Virus record (IMG/VR): IMGVR_UViG_3300010885_072385
Coordinates: 1 to 39,037 of that record
Reading direction: 5' to 3' (one strand)
From: a virus
Length of the DNA: 39,037 nt
Shown here: positions 18,901-27,377 of the stretch, piece after piece
How the letters are laid out: each line of letters begins with the position of its first letter
Position numbering within the stretch: position 1 is the stretch's first letter
Made by a program: the position numbers and the translations under genes
Notes under the pieces: generated by a model
The model's database searches: none
What the model was told of the DNA's origin: nothing
Seen by the model: only the letters and a program-made list of their open reading frames with translations

Positions 18901-21368
18901 TAACTTCCTTGAGCAATTTGACTGGCTAGTGACTGGTCTACTAATTGACTATGCACATCCTTGTAAGCTGTCAACCTTTGTGTAAACTGTCCTTGTTTAA
19001 AATGGTGTTCCACCAACATTGTTCTATATAGTCCATTGAATGACGTGCTTGATCCAGAATTGAAATCCATTATTCCCGTGTCTTCTGAAGGAGCTGTACC
19101 AATATTGAAATTTAAAATAAACATTTCATCTCCAGACAAATATTGAGCTTGGTTTGAAACAACATCATATTTACTCTTGTCAATCGCACCATTTGAATCT
19201 TTTACTAATTTATCCATATCAATATTACTGGGACCCAGCCAATAGGGATCTCCTCGTATTTCCAAATCGATTTGTAGGAATGTAGTGGGATCTTGTATAT
19301 TCCCAAGTATAGTACCAAACAATCCACGCCCCAAAGGCATCGTCAAATTATTATTATCAGCCGCTTGTTGATTTTTACTGGCATCACTATTTCGATCAGC
19401 ATTTTGAAAGCTGGGTTCTTTTTTTGCAACAGTAGAAACTTGCCAAGACTGACGAGTTGTATCTGATTCACCAAACAATTCTTGATCTTCTGCAAATTTC
19501 ACTGTTCTAATGGTATCGGTTGGCTTGTTTGCTTGATTATAAGCTGCTCGTAATTTAGCTTGATCCCGTGCCGATAATGCCAGAGTATCTTTTAATTTGT
19601 CGGGATTGTTTTTTAAATCACCAAATAGGAAAATACTTCGATTATGTTCTGCAACCTGTTGATTTGCCAAAGCAGCTGAATTTGCATCAATTGCTTTTTG
19701 ATCAGCAGCAATTTTCTCTGCTAATTGAGACTGCTCAGTGGCATCTGTTGATTTGGCACGAGCCGCTTCATCAGCTTGTAGTTGTGATTGTAATTGTGCA
19801 GATTTTACTCTAAGTGCATTTCCTCCTCGAGTATGATAACCACGTCCTTCAATAAATCCAGTTGATTTTTGTGCAGCAAGTGGACCATGTGTTTTTTGAC
19901 TATATGAATTGTTGCCATCAAATTGTTGAAGAGCTATTACCCAAACATTGTCTATATCAATATCAAAATGTATTATTTCAGTATTCAATCCCGTATATAG
20001 ATATTGGTATCCCTTGGCTACTCGATTTAATTGGTTCAAGGCTTCAACTTTGTTTTGTTGAATCGTTTTATTATTCAATTTTGAATTAGTTCCTTGATCA
20101 ATATAAGCTTTGGTTGACGTATATGGAACCACCGTATAAGTATATTCTCGAACATATTCACTTGTATATGCATCCCATCCAATAATTTTTGCGTGACTGT
20201 GAATTTGAAATACCTTTATTAATCCATTATCAAATAAACTGGGTCCTGCGGCTGAATTATTAGTTGAGTTCGTTCTTCCCACAATCCACTCATTTGCATC
20301 AGGGCACAAACTGGCGGCGGAATTGATCATCTGTCCAACATCCATACCTTTGTTAAACTTAATTAATTTTTTATTTCCTCCAATAGTACTGGATTCCCAG
20401 TCAGCATTTCTCTGGGAATCTTTGATGGGATCTGGACCGATCAATTTCCAGTTAGCGACTTCAGGAGGACAAACAAATTTATAAGTAGCTGCTGTTACAT
20501 TATTGTTATCAACTGTGCGAGTTTGGTCTGTCATTTTTTGAGTAAGTTCACTCAAAAATTCCCCAAACGTTCCGGCAGATATTTCTATTAGGGCTGGACT
20601 GGTTGCTATTTGGTTATTATTAGCAAATTCATTGTCGATTGATCCACTAATACTCCACGTGGTTCCTGCTTCAGTGGCTTTGGCTTGTATACTTAAAATG
20701 AGAAGTCTATATAAATGATAATATAATCTATCTTCAGTTATGTTACCCATTTCATCATAGCCAGTAAACCAAATTTCCATGAAATAGGGACATCTATTTT
20801 GATTCACAACATTTAACTCAATTGAACTAGTTAATAGCTTATCAACCAAGCTCATACCATAAGCTTCAGTTATATTCATTGTCCACGTGGTAGCAGGCAT
20901 ATTGGCTGTTTGAAAATTAGGCCCACAAATTGTATTCAAACTAAAATCACGAATATTAAACCCAGCAGTCACACCTGATTCAGCAATTGTAACTTGTTCA
21001 ATAGTATTATCCAGTTGAATTGTTCCTGCTGCATTAGAACCGATTCGATTATAAGCATCATAGTCATTAGTCATTACCCATCGCAAATGATATGAATAAC
21101 TTGCTAAATCATTTAAATTATTTGGTTGTATTTGTAATTTAGTAAAAATATCACTTATTGAATTTGGTTTTATTGGATTTGCAGAAACACTGGGTACACT
21201 CCAGTTATTTGATATTGAATTAGTTTGACTTGTTGTTTTTGTAGGCAGTGTCTCCATCAAACTATATGGCCGAGAAGTAAACTGATCCACATTGTCTTGC
21301 GGAGTCGCAAAAACAATTGATAAATGATCAGGGTTTTTTACTGAACGTGGTGGGATAGGAGCAGTCAT
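18900..21368 (-). CDS. Large baseplate hub protein (gp27 position)
   Basis: 822 residues, not firmly recognised. The N-terminal half is beta-rich, with segments such as SYHLRWVMTNDYDAYNRIGS and VTAGFNIRDFSLNT, plus a motif CPYFMEIWFTGYDEMGNI that looks like a hub or tube-type tail domain. Residues about 520-580 are rich in Ala, Gln, Lys and Glu and probably form a coiled coil. The C-terminus returns to a beta-type domain (RGDPYWLGPSN, LSGDEMFILNFNIG, FNGLYRTMLVEHHFKQGQFTQRLTAYKD); the last segment resembles hub/gpD-like proteins whose end packs on the spike. It lies immediately before the gp5-like gene, where a gp27-type hub is expected. It starts in an ATGA overlap with the gp53-like gene, with AAAAGG upstream. 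Confidence 0.65.
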   Translation of the reverse strand: MTAPIPPRSVKNPDHLSIVFATPQDNVDQFTSRPYSLMETLPTKTTSQTNSISNNWSVPSVSANPIKPNSISDIFTKLQIQPNNLNDLASYSYHLRWVMTNDYDAYNRIGSNAAGTIQLDNTIEQVTIAESGVTAGFNIRDFSLNTICGPNFQTANMPATTWTMNITEAYGMSLVDKLLTSSIELNVVNQNRCPYFMEIWFTGYDEMGNITEDRLYYHLYRLLILSIQAKATEAGTTWSISGSIDNEFANNNQIATSPALIEISAGTFGEFLSELTQKMTDQTRTVDNNNVTAATYKFVCPPEVANWKLIGPDPIKDSQRNADWESSTIGGNKKLIKFNKGMDVGQMINSAASLCPDANEWIVGRTNSTNNSAAGPSLFDNGLIKVFQIHSHAKIIGWDAYTSEYVREYTYTVVPYTSTKAYIDQGTNSKLNNKTIQQNKVEALNQLNRVAKGYQYLYTGLNTEIIHFDIDIDNVWVIALQQFDGNNSYSQKTHGPLAAQKSTGFIEGRGYHTRGGNALRVKSAQLQSQLQADEAARAKSTDATEQSQLAEKIAADQKAIDANSAALANQQVAEHNRSIFLFGDLKNNPDKLKDTLALSARDQAKLRAAYNQANKPTDTIRTVKFAEDQELFGESDTTRQSWQVSTVAKKEPSFQNADRNSDASKNQQAADNNNLTMPLGRGLFGTILGNIQDPTTFLQIDLEIRGDPYWLGPSNIDMDKLVKDSNGAIDKSKYDVVSNQAQYLSGDEMFILNFNIGTAPSEDTGIMDFNSGSSTSFNGLYRTMLVEHHFKQGQFTQRLTAYKDVHSQLVDQSLASQIAQGS

Positions 21369-21676
21369 AGATACCTTTTTAAAGCAGATTTATCAGGCAC
21401 ATAGATAACACTACCTGCAATAAAATCCCAAATGGGATCACGAATAACATCAGGATTCCTAACTGCGAATACCCACCAGAGTTTGGAAGTTTGATACATA
21501 TCATTGCTTAGCAAATCTGGACGATGCTCATATTTTTTTGACAGTTGTATCAATTTATCACTGGGAGTTTTATCAATTACAACACCTGGCCAAAAATCCA
21601 AATAATTTATTTGATTTTTTGAAACCTGGGGAGTGTTTGCCCAAGGACTGGATTTATCATATGCGACTTGTGTCAT
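21365..21676 (-). CDS. 53: Baseplate wedge gp53-like (LysM-like) protein
   Basis: 103 residues from the ATG at 21676; an upstream in-frame TTG at 21682 is less likely because the ATG forms an ATGA overlap with the preceding gene. It contains YLDFWPG, then LSKKYEHRPDLLSNDMYQ, KLWWVFAVRNPDVIRDP and AGSVIYVPDKSAL, the pattern of T4 gp53 and LysM-like tail proteins (LysM-fold proteins such as gpX/gp53 connect wedge to hub). It is shorter than T4 gp53 (196 residues). The 3' end overlaps the start of the hub gene by 4 nt. Confidence 0.8.
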   Translation of the reverse strand: MTQVAYDKSSPWANTPQVSKNQINYLDFWPGVVIDKTPSDKLIQLSKKYEHRPDLLSNDMYQTSKLWWVFAVRNPDVIRDPIWDFIAGSVIYVPDKSALKRYL

Positions 21677-22446
21677 GTCCAACGTCCTTTCTTAAGCAGA
21701 GATCCAGTTCTAAATTGATCCAAGTCAAATTGTCTTAGTCTATCAGGAGTATTTTGTACAGTTAAATCAACTGATATATTGAATACAGAGGGCAACCAAA
21801 CATATCCAGCTGAACTAGTTAAATTTGTTCCACCTCTAAGTAGTGATTGTATACCAAATATGTCTTGATTTAAACTAGGTGTTCTTGAAGTTGATGAACT
21901 ATCACTATTATCATCCCAGGAAATATTTGCCAAATCAATGGGGACATAGTCAACGTCATTTGGTAGAGTTACAGTAAATCGTTCCAGTATTACAGGCAGC
22001 TTGTTAAACATCATTGCACCATATGCTGAAAATTCCAGTACGGGAGGTGGTGTGCCGGGATTTTGACTGGCACCAAATGCCATCTTACTCACGGTTCTTA
22101 AAAAGTGTATACAAGCTAGTGAATACAACCCATCTGTTTGATTTTGTACAGTAAACATACCGTCCACTCCAAAGGTAGCAGCACTTGAACGAGTATATGA
22201 TTTAAACTCTTGAATAGTATGTATCATGTCTTGACTGGAATAATTGATACCCTGTGCCCAATTTATAGTGGGTTGGTAGGGCCATACCAAGCCATTGGAT
22301 TCTCTTAAAGGTTGTAATAATCCATATGTTCCCAAGATCTGGTCCATTGCTCCAGATTTGGGTTTCAATCTAACTCGACGGGGATCAACTGGTTTTGAAA
22401 CAGTGACTGTAACTGCTGAAACATCTGTGATATCTGTTATTGCCAT
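21673..22446 (-). CDS. Baseplate tail-tube initiator/cap, gp48/gp54-type
   Basis: 257 residues; T4 gp54 has 320 and gp48 364. The middle has SSAATFGVDGMFTVQNQTDG and the C-terminal half has YGAMMFNKLPVILERFTVTL followed by PNDVDYVPI, which resembles the tube-fold signature of gp48/gp54 proteins that nucleate tail-tube polymerisation on the hub. Which of the two T4 proteins it corresponds to cannot be decided. It is the first gene of the minus-strand hub operon; a CATAAATA late-type box lies upstream on the same strand, 22 nt from the ATG. Confidence 0.75.
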   Translation of the reverse strand: MAITDITDVSAVTVTVSKPVDPRRVRLKPKSGAMDQILGTYGLLQPLRESNGLVWPYQPTINWAQGINYSSQDMIHTIQEFKSYTRSSAATFGVDGMFTVQNQTDGLYSLACIHFLRTVSKMAFGASQNPGTPPPVLEFSAYGAMMFNKLPVILERFTVTLPNDVDYVPIDLANISWDDNSDSSSTSRTPSLNQDIFGIQSLLRGGTNLTSSAGYVWLPSVFNISVDLTVQNTPDRLRQFDLDQFRTGSLLKKGRWT

Positions 22447-22468
22447 TTATTACCCAAATATTATCCAC

Positions 22469-22476
22469 TATTTATG
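22469..22476 (-). promoter_or_regulatory. Late-promoter-like box of the hub operon
   Basis: The minus strand reads CATAAATA (seven of eight to TATAAATA), 22 nt upstream of the tube-initiator ATG. Unlike several other boxes here, it leaves room for a short leader. It would drive the five-gene hub operon down to 15214. Confidence 0.55.
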
Positions 22477-22561
22477 TGGAAAAATTAAGCACTGTTTTTA
22501 TTGATTTTTCTATTTCAACACCGCAATACTTAAAATTGCAATATCAAATAGAAGGATTTAG

Positions 22562-23410
22562 ATGAGTGGCACAGTAAAAAAAGTAATTTACCTAACAAAT
22601 CGTGATTTATTAGAAGAAATTCACAAAAGTAAAAACAGTTATTCTGAATTTACTGATAAAAAATATGAAAATTATGATTTTATAGTTACAAGTTTGGATC
22701 AAGTCACTCCTGAACGATTAGAGCAAGCACAACAAAAAAAAGTTGCAGATCGAATATCCAGAATAAAAAAAGAATATGCCGCAAATGGCGTCAAAAATTA
22801 CAAACCAGTAGTTGATATCGCTGAATTTCCACTTGATGAAATTGTTATTCGATTGATGACATTTGATCATATCCCACCCAATCCCAATGAAGAAAAACTA
22901 GCAAAAGCAAAAACCACTAGTGAGCGACATATACGCTGCAACTTTCCACCATTCCAACATTATATTTTTCAAGCAGGTGAATTTAAATTAGTTGGACAAA
23001 GCCACTACAAAGACGGTGAATTCAGTTTGACACATGGAAAAATGACCAATCGACTTGCAAAAATGTTCATGATGTTGGTAGAAAAATATGGGCATCGAGG
23101 AAACTGGAGAAACTATACTTATTTGGATGAAATGAAGGGACAAGCCCTATTACAACTCAGTCAAGTTGGCCTACAATTTGATGAATCACGTTCAGACAGC
23201 CCCAACCCATTCAGTTATTTTACAACAGTATTGAAGAGTTCATTTATTAGGAATTTAAACTTGGAAAAAAGAAATCAAGATATTCGAGATGATTTATTAA
23301 TAATGAGTGGTGCTATGCCTAGTTATACTCGACAAACTGAAAATGACATCCAAAATCAAAAAACAACTGCTGAACACAAAAGCAAGAAGGCGGCAGCCGA
23401 TACTGAATAG
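22562..23410 (+). CDS. 55: Late-transcription sigma factor gp55-like
   Basis: 282 residues against 185 in T4 gp55. The sigma region-2-like part is at about 190-250: YLDEMKGQALLQLSQVGLQF, then NPFSYFTTVLKSSFIRNLNL, the gp55 family pattern. T4 gp55 replaces the host sigma factor, recognises TATAAATA and couples transcription to the sliding clamp through its C-terminus. The N-terminal half includes an extension with DFIVTSLDQVTPERLEQA and FDHIPPNPNE that I cannot assign. The start has a good Shine-Dalgarno (AGAAGGA). The presence of this gene supports reading the ATAAATA boxes in the window as late promoters. Confidence 0.88.
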   Translation: MSGTVKKVIYLTNRDLLEEIHKSKNSYSEFTDKKYENYDFIVTSLDQVTPERLEQAQQKKVADRISRIKKEYAANGVKNYKPVVDIAEFPLDEIVIRLMTFDHIPPNPNEEKLAKAKTTSERHIRCNFPPFQHYIFQAGEFKLVGQSHYKDGEFSLTHGKMTNRLAKMFMMLVEKYGHRGNWRNYTYLDEMKGQALLQLSQVGLQFDESRSDSPNPFSYFTTVLKSSFIRNLNLEKRNQDIRDDLLIMSGAMPSYTRQTENDIQNQKTTAEHKSKKAAADTE

Positions 23411-23418
23411 TCTAATTA

Positions 23419-23448
23419 TTGAACCAGAAGGACAACAACCCTTATAAT
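23419..23448 (+). promoter_or_regulatory. Sigma70-like promoter before gp47
   Basis: TTGAAC (23419-23424), an 18-nt spacer and TATAAT (23443-23448) form a bacterial vegetative-type promoter in the gap between gp55 and gp47. The start would be near 23455, about 23 nt before the gp47 ATG. A 7-bp inverted repeat, ATTGAAC/GTTCAAT (23418-23424 and 23456-23462), brackets it. This suggests gp47 and gp46 are expressed early by host polymerase. Confidence 0.5.
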
Positions 23449-23477
23449 GAAGAAAGTTCAATAGTTGAGATTATTTT

Positions 23478-24485
23478 ATGTTATTTAAAAAAGCCATAGT
23501 ATTTACTGACCTACATGTTGGTAAATCTTCCAATAGTGATATTCATAACCAAGATTGTCTCAACTTTGTCAAATGGGTTGCAGAAACTGGTAAAAAAGAA
23601 AACTGTGACATGTGTTTGTTTTTGGGAGACTTTCACCACAATCGATCTACTATGAATCTCAAAACTATGAGTTATGCCAACAAAGTCTTGGAAATACTAA
23701 ATACCGCATTTCCGAAAACCATGATGATTATGGGAAATCACGATCTCCATTACAAAGAAAAACGTGATGTGCATAGTATTGAATGGGGAAAACATTTGCC
23801 CAATATTGAAATCGTCAATGATTTTATAGAACGTGATGACACAGTATTCATCCCTTGGTTAATTGGAGATGAATACAAAACGCTGGCAAATATTCGAGCC
23901 AAATATGCGTTCGGTCATCTGGAACTCCCAACCTTTATGATGAATGCTCAAATTTCCATGCCCGACCATGGTGAAATTAACATCAACTATTTGAAGAATT
24001 TTGAAAAAGTATTCACCGGCCATTTCCATAAAAGGCAAAAGTCTGGCAACGTTTACTATATTGGCAACGCATTCCCACATAATTTTTCTGACACAGGTGA
24101 TGATGATCGAGGGGTGATGATTTTGGAATGGGGAGTCGAACCCGAATTTCGAGCTTGGCCTGCTGCTCCAAAATACCGCAACTATCAACTGAGTAACGTT
24201 TTGGCAAATCCATTCGACCTAATAGACGACAAAACCTATGCAAAAATTAATGTGGATGTTGATTTGAATTATGAAGAAATAAACTTCATGAAATCACTTT
24301 TGGAAACAGAATTGAACGCTCGTGAAATTACCATGATATCACCAAAGATAATTGACCTACAATATGATGATACAGCTGAAATAAATTTTGAATCAGTTGA
24401 TACTATTGTCGTTGGTCACTTACAAACAATTGAATCAAACACAATTGATAAAAAATACCTCATTGAATTATATGGACAAATTTAA
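23478..24485 (+). CDS. 47: Recombination endonuclease subunit gp47 (Mre11/SbcD-like)
   Basis: 335 residues; T4 gp47 has 339. The calcineurin-like metallophosphoesterase motifs are all visible: D11-L-H13, GD (50-51) in LGDFHHN, GNHD (86-89), and GHFH (181-184). With gp46 it forms the Mre11-Rad50-type complex that resects DNA ends for recombination-dependent replication. A sigma70-like promoter precedes it; the Shine-Dalgarno is weak. The stop lies 6 nt before gp46, the usual paired arrangement. Confidence 0.95.
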   Translation: MLFKKAIVFTDLHVGKSSNSDIHNQDCLNFVKWVAETGKKENCDMCLFLGDFHHNRSTMNLKTMSYANKVLEILNTAFPKTMMIMGNHDLHYKEKRDVHSIEWGKHLPNIEIVNDFIERDDTVFIPWLIGDEYKTLANIRAKYAFGHLELPTFMMNAQISMPDHGEININYLKNFEKVFTGHFHKRQKSGNVYYIGNAFPHNFSDTGDDDRGVMILEWGVEPEFRAWPAAPKYRNYQLSNVLANPFDLIDDKTYAKINVDVDLNYEEINFMKSLLETELNAREITMISPKIIDLQYDDTAEINFESVDTIVVGHLQTIESNTIDKKYLIELYGQI

Positions 24486-24491
24486 AGAAAA

Positions 24492-26261
24492 ATGATTAAA
24501 TTAAAAAAAGTAACCATAAAGAACTTTCTATCAATCGGCGCGGTTGAACAAGTTTTGGATCTGACCAAAACGGGCATTAGTCTAATACTGGGCGAAAACA
24601 TTGATCTTGGAGGATGCGGTCAACGCAACGGAGTTGGGAAATCCAGTATTCTAAATTCCATAAGTTATGCCCTATATGGACAGGCGCTGACCAATATCAA
24701 ACGTGATAATTTGATCAACATGATCAATAAAAAGAATATGGTGGTATCAATTGAATTTGAAGCCAATAATCACACTTATAAAATTGAACGTGGGCGTAAA
24801 CCCAACTTTATTAAATTTTATGTTGACGATAATGTGAGTTCTGAAGACACTGATGAAGCACAGGGCGAAAGTCGTGAAACGCAGGCTGAAATAAACAAAG
24901 TGCTGGGTATGAGTCACGAAATGTTCAAACATATTGTGGCACTCAATACTTCCACTGAACCATTTTTAAACATGGGTGCAGCCAAACAGCGACTCCTAAT
25001 TGAAGAACTACTTGGTATTACAATGCTGAGTGAAAAAGCCAATAACTTAAAAGAACTTATCAATTCAACCAAAATTGAAATCGACAAAGAAGAACTGGTA
25101 ATTAAAACAATTCGACTCAGTAATGAACGCATTCAAAACACAATTGCGGATGTTGAAACCAAAGCTACCAACTGGGATAAGAAACAAGCAAAGACGCTTG
25201 AAGAACTTGTTGCGGCAATGGAAGCTTTAGCCACTTTGGATATTGATGAAGAGCTTAAAAAGCATGAAGATTTAAAAATTTGGCTGGAATTAGACCAATG
25301 CCAAAAACAATTTGAATCCAACCGTTCTCACAAACAACGACATTTGAATCAACTCAATGCTCAAATGAACAAGTTGATCGCCAATTATGAACACACTGCT
25401 GAAAAGAAATGTCCCACGTGTCACCAATCAATTGATGCCGAACAGCATCAGAAAATGACTGATGACTTGGAAACTGCTATTGGTAAGCTGGATGCAGAAG
25501 TCACAACTGAAACTGCTGAGATTTCAAATATTGAACTTCAACTGGCAGAAGTTGTAGAAGCTAAATCAACAATTTCAAAACCCACTACATTTTATAATAC
25601 ACTGACTCAAGCATTAAATCACAAAAACACTTTGGATCAATTGGCAAAAGACTGGGAACGTGAATCAGAAGCAAAAAATCCATTCACTGGTCAAGCTGCT
25701 GATCTTGCAAATACCATACAAGAAATCAATTTTGATAATTTGAACACTTTATCCAAGCAAAAGGATCATCAGGAATTCCTCTACAAATTACTGACCAACA
25801 AAGACAGTTTTATTCGAAAGAAAATCATTGATCAAAATTTGAATTTCCTCAATAACAGATTAAACGAATATTTGGAAAAACTCGGGTTACCACATAATGT
25901 TATCTTCCAAAATGATCTCACAGTTGAAATCATGCTATTAGGACAAGACTTGGATTTCAGTCAATTAAGCCGAGGTGAACGTACTCGTCTCATACTTGGT
26001 TTGAGTTGGGCGTTCCGAGACATATTTGAAAGTTCTGTGGAAAATGTCAATCTCATGTTTATTGATGAACTACTTGATCAGGGAATCGACAGCGCTGGAA
26101 TGGAGAATGCCTTGGGTGTTCTCAAGAAAATGGAACGTGAACGCAACAAAGATGTGTTTGTGATTTCACACCGTGAAGAACTGGTTTCCAGAGTCAGTCA
26201 AGTACTAACTGTCATAAAAGAAAATGGTTTTACTAGATTTGATTGGGATTACCAGAATTGA
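24492..26261 (+). CDS. 46: Recombination endonuclease subunit gp46 (Rad50/SbcC-like ATPase)
   Basis: 589 residues; T4 gp46 has 560. A Walker A-type loop RNGVGKSS is at 45-52, a zinc hook CPTC at 307-310 lies between two coiled-coil arms, the ABC signature SRGE is at 493-496 (LSRGERTRLILG), Walker B ends in D525-E526 (LMFIDE), and the H-loop histidine is H560 (ISHRE). Together these are diagnostic of the SMC/Rad50 family. It drives ATP-dependent clamping on DNA ends for the gp47 nuclease. The weak AAAGAA upstream of the ATG suggests coupling to gp47. Confidence 0.95.
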   Translation: MIKLKKVTIKNFLSIGAVEQVLDLTKTGISLILGENIDLGGCGQRNGVGKSSILNSISYALYGQALTNIKRDNLINMINKKNMVVSIEFEANNHTYKIERGRKPNFIKFYVDDNVSSEDTDEAQGESRETQAEINKVLGMSHEMFKHIVALNTSTEPFLNMGAAKQRLLIEELLGITMLSEKANNLKELINSTKIEIDKEELVIKTIRLSNERIQNTIADVETKATNWDKKQAKTLEELVAAMEALATLDIDEELKKHEDLKIWLELDQCQKQFESNRSHKQRHLNQLNAQMNKLIANYEHTAEKKCPTCHQSIDAEQHQKMTDDLETAIGKLDAEVTTETAEISNIELQLAEVVEAKSTISKPTTFYNTLTQALNHKNTLDQLAKDWERESEAKNPFTGQAADLANTIQEINFDNLNTLSKQKDHQEFLYKLLTNKDSFIRKKIIDQNLNFLNNRLNEYLEKLGLPHNVIFQNDLTVEIMLLGQDLDFSQLSRGERTRLILGLSWAFRDIFESSVENVNLMFIDELLDQGIDSAGMENALGVLKKMERERNKDVFVISHREELVSRVSQVLTVIKENGFTRFDWDYQN

Positions 26262-26264
26262 CTG

Positions 26265-26272
26265 CATAAATA
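26265..26272 (+). promoter_or_regulatory. ATAAATA box before the nuclease gene
   Basis: CATAAATA with a 4-nt spacer (ATTG) to the ATG at 26277. The whole stretch GCATAAATAATTGATG is nearly identical to the start region of the Acb1-like gene on the other strand (GCATAAATATTTGATG). Confidence 0.45.
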
Positions 26273-26276
26273 ATTG

Positions 26277-26852
26277 ATGGCAAAAGTTAATGGAAAAAAT
26301 AAAGGCAATGGATTTGAAAGAAAAATTGCCAATCTACTTAGTACACGGTTTGAAACTGAAACTGGTCTAAAATCTTCTTTTAGAAGAAATTCAGATTCCG
26401 GGTCATTTTTCGGAGGAACAAACAAGCAACGCACTGAAACACACAATTTGGATTATGCAGTGTTTGGTGATTTGATTACTCCAAAAAATTTCAAATTTTC
26501 CATTGAATGCAAACATTATAAAACTGCTCCCACGTTTCAATCACTGGTAAATCACAACATTACCATGTGGGATTCTTGGTTGAAACAAGCACAACAGGAT
26601 GCCACATCATCTAATAGAAAGATGTGTTTGATAATCAAATACAATAATGTGGACGAAATTGTCTTGGTTGCAGACAAGCTACTTGACATATATGATTATT
26701 CCAAGTACAAAACCTGGTACGTCTATAAATTGACTGATTTTCTAGCTATGCCAGATGGCTATTTTTTCGAACGTGATCAGTTTTTGTCTTCTGACCAATT
26801 ATCAACAAATGGTTCAAACTTTTCCGGACCCAAAATCAGTTCTCCTGAATAG
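26277..26852 (+). CDS. PD-(D/E)XK nuclease, possible Holliday junction resolvase
   Basis: 191 residues from the ATG at 26277 (a TTG codon just before is not needed). Residues that fit the PD-(D/E)XK core are E14 in GNGFERKIA, D65 in DYAVFGD, and E77-C-K79 in FSIECKHYK. The N-terminus is basic (MAKVNGKNKGNG) and R36-R37-N-S-D-S-G-S-F resembles resolvase-type nucleases (Hjc/RecU-like). Placement directly after gp47 and gp46 suggests a role in resolving or trimming recombination intermediates. A restriction-type nuclease is the alternative. Its last 76 nt overlap the end of the convergent Acb1-like gene. Confidence 0.75.
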   Translation: MAKVNGKNKGNGFERKIANLLSTRFETETGLKSSFRRNSDSGSFFGGTNKQRTETHNLDYAVFGDLITPKNFKFSIECKHYKTAPTFQSLVNHNITMWDSWLKQAQQDATSSNRKMCLIIKYNNVDEIVLVADKLLDIYDYSKYKTWYVYKLTDFLAMPDGYFFERDQFLSSDQLSTNGSNFSGPKISSPE

Positions 26853-27256
26853 GGCATCACGTCTTCCCAGTTTGACCACTCGGAATTATAAGTAATTGAA
26901 ACATGCGGGATGTATTCCGGAAAATCCCACTTGGCGCCCAGTGAACAAAATTCCATCCAGCGATCTTCAAGTTTTTTGGATTCGAATGACAAAACAATGG
27001 TTGTTTCTTCTTCACCAAATGCCAACAACTTTCTATCATTGGTTTCTGGTATGACTAGTTCTCTTTTCTTTGGTCGGATGAGTAACCAATCAACTGGTGT
27101 TTTTGAATGCGCAATAGTCACATGCATGTCTTCGGGTTCAAGTGGTGTCTTACAACCATTTTTTCGAGCCCATTCCCAAACCTCTTCAGCATTAAGTAGT
27201 GGACGTGATACATAAAGGGTATCCTGCTTGGATTCAAATAGATCGATAAGTTTCAT
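26777..27256 (-). CDS. Acb1-like 2H phosphodiesterase, probable anti-CBASS protein
   Basis: 159 residues from the preferred ATG at 27256 (an upstream in-frame ATG at 27271 would add five residues). Two 2H-superfamily motifs are present: H45-V-T47 in DMHVTIAHSKTPVDW and H118-V-S120 in YIPHVSITYN, spaced as in Acb1 of T4-like phages (T4 gp57B family, about 150 residues). Acb1 hydrolyses the cyclic di- and trinucleotide signals of CBASS immunity. The ending GELILGPEKFEPF also fits that family as I recall it. The N-terminus MKLIDLFES contains L-F-E followed by S, like the capsid-targeting peptides of T4 internal proteins. RNA 2',5'-ligase-like activity is the alternative for a 2H fold. Confidence 0.75.
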   Translation of the reverse strand: MKLIDLFESKQDTLYVSRPLLNAEEVWEWARKNGCKTPLEPEDMHVTIAHSKTPVDWLLIRPKKRELVIPETNDRKLLAFGEEETTIVLSFESKKLEDRWMEFCSLGAKWDFPEYIPHVSITYNSEWSNWEDVMPYSGELILGPEKFEPFVDNWSEDKN

Positions 27257-27260
27257 CAAA

Positions 27261-27268
27261 TATTTATG
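27261..27268 (-). promoter_or_regulatory. Late-promoter-like box before the Acb1-like gene
   Basis: The minus strand reads CATAAATA, then TTTG, then the ATG at 27256. This box argues for the shorter start, since the upstream ATG at 27271 would lie before it. Confidence 0.5.
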
Positions 27269-27307
27269 CATTTTTATTTGAAAAATATTTTTTTTATTTT
27301 GCGATTC

Positions 27308-27315
27308 AATAAATA
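27308..27315 (+). promoter_or_regulatory. Late-promoter-like box before the structured RNA region
   Basis: AATAAATA in an A/T-rich stretch; transcription would start near 27320, where the base composition changes abruptly to higher G+C. It is the likely source of the candidate non-coding RNA. Confidence 0.45.
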
Positions 27316-27377
27316 GATGCCTATACTACTAATGTTGACGGAATAATTACCCGGACATCTTAGGAAAAAAGGCACCA

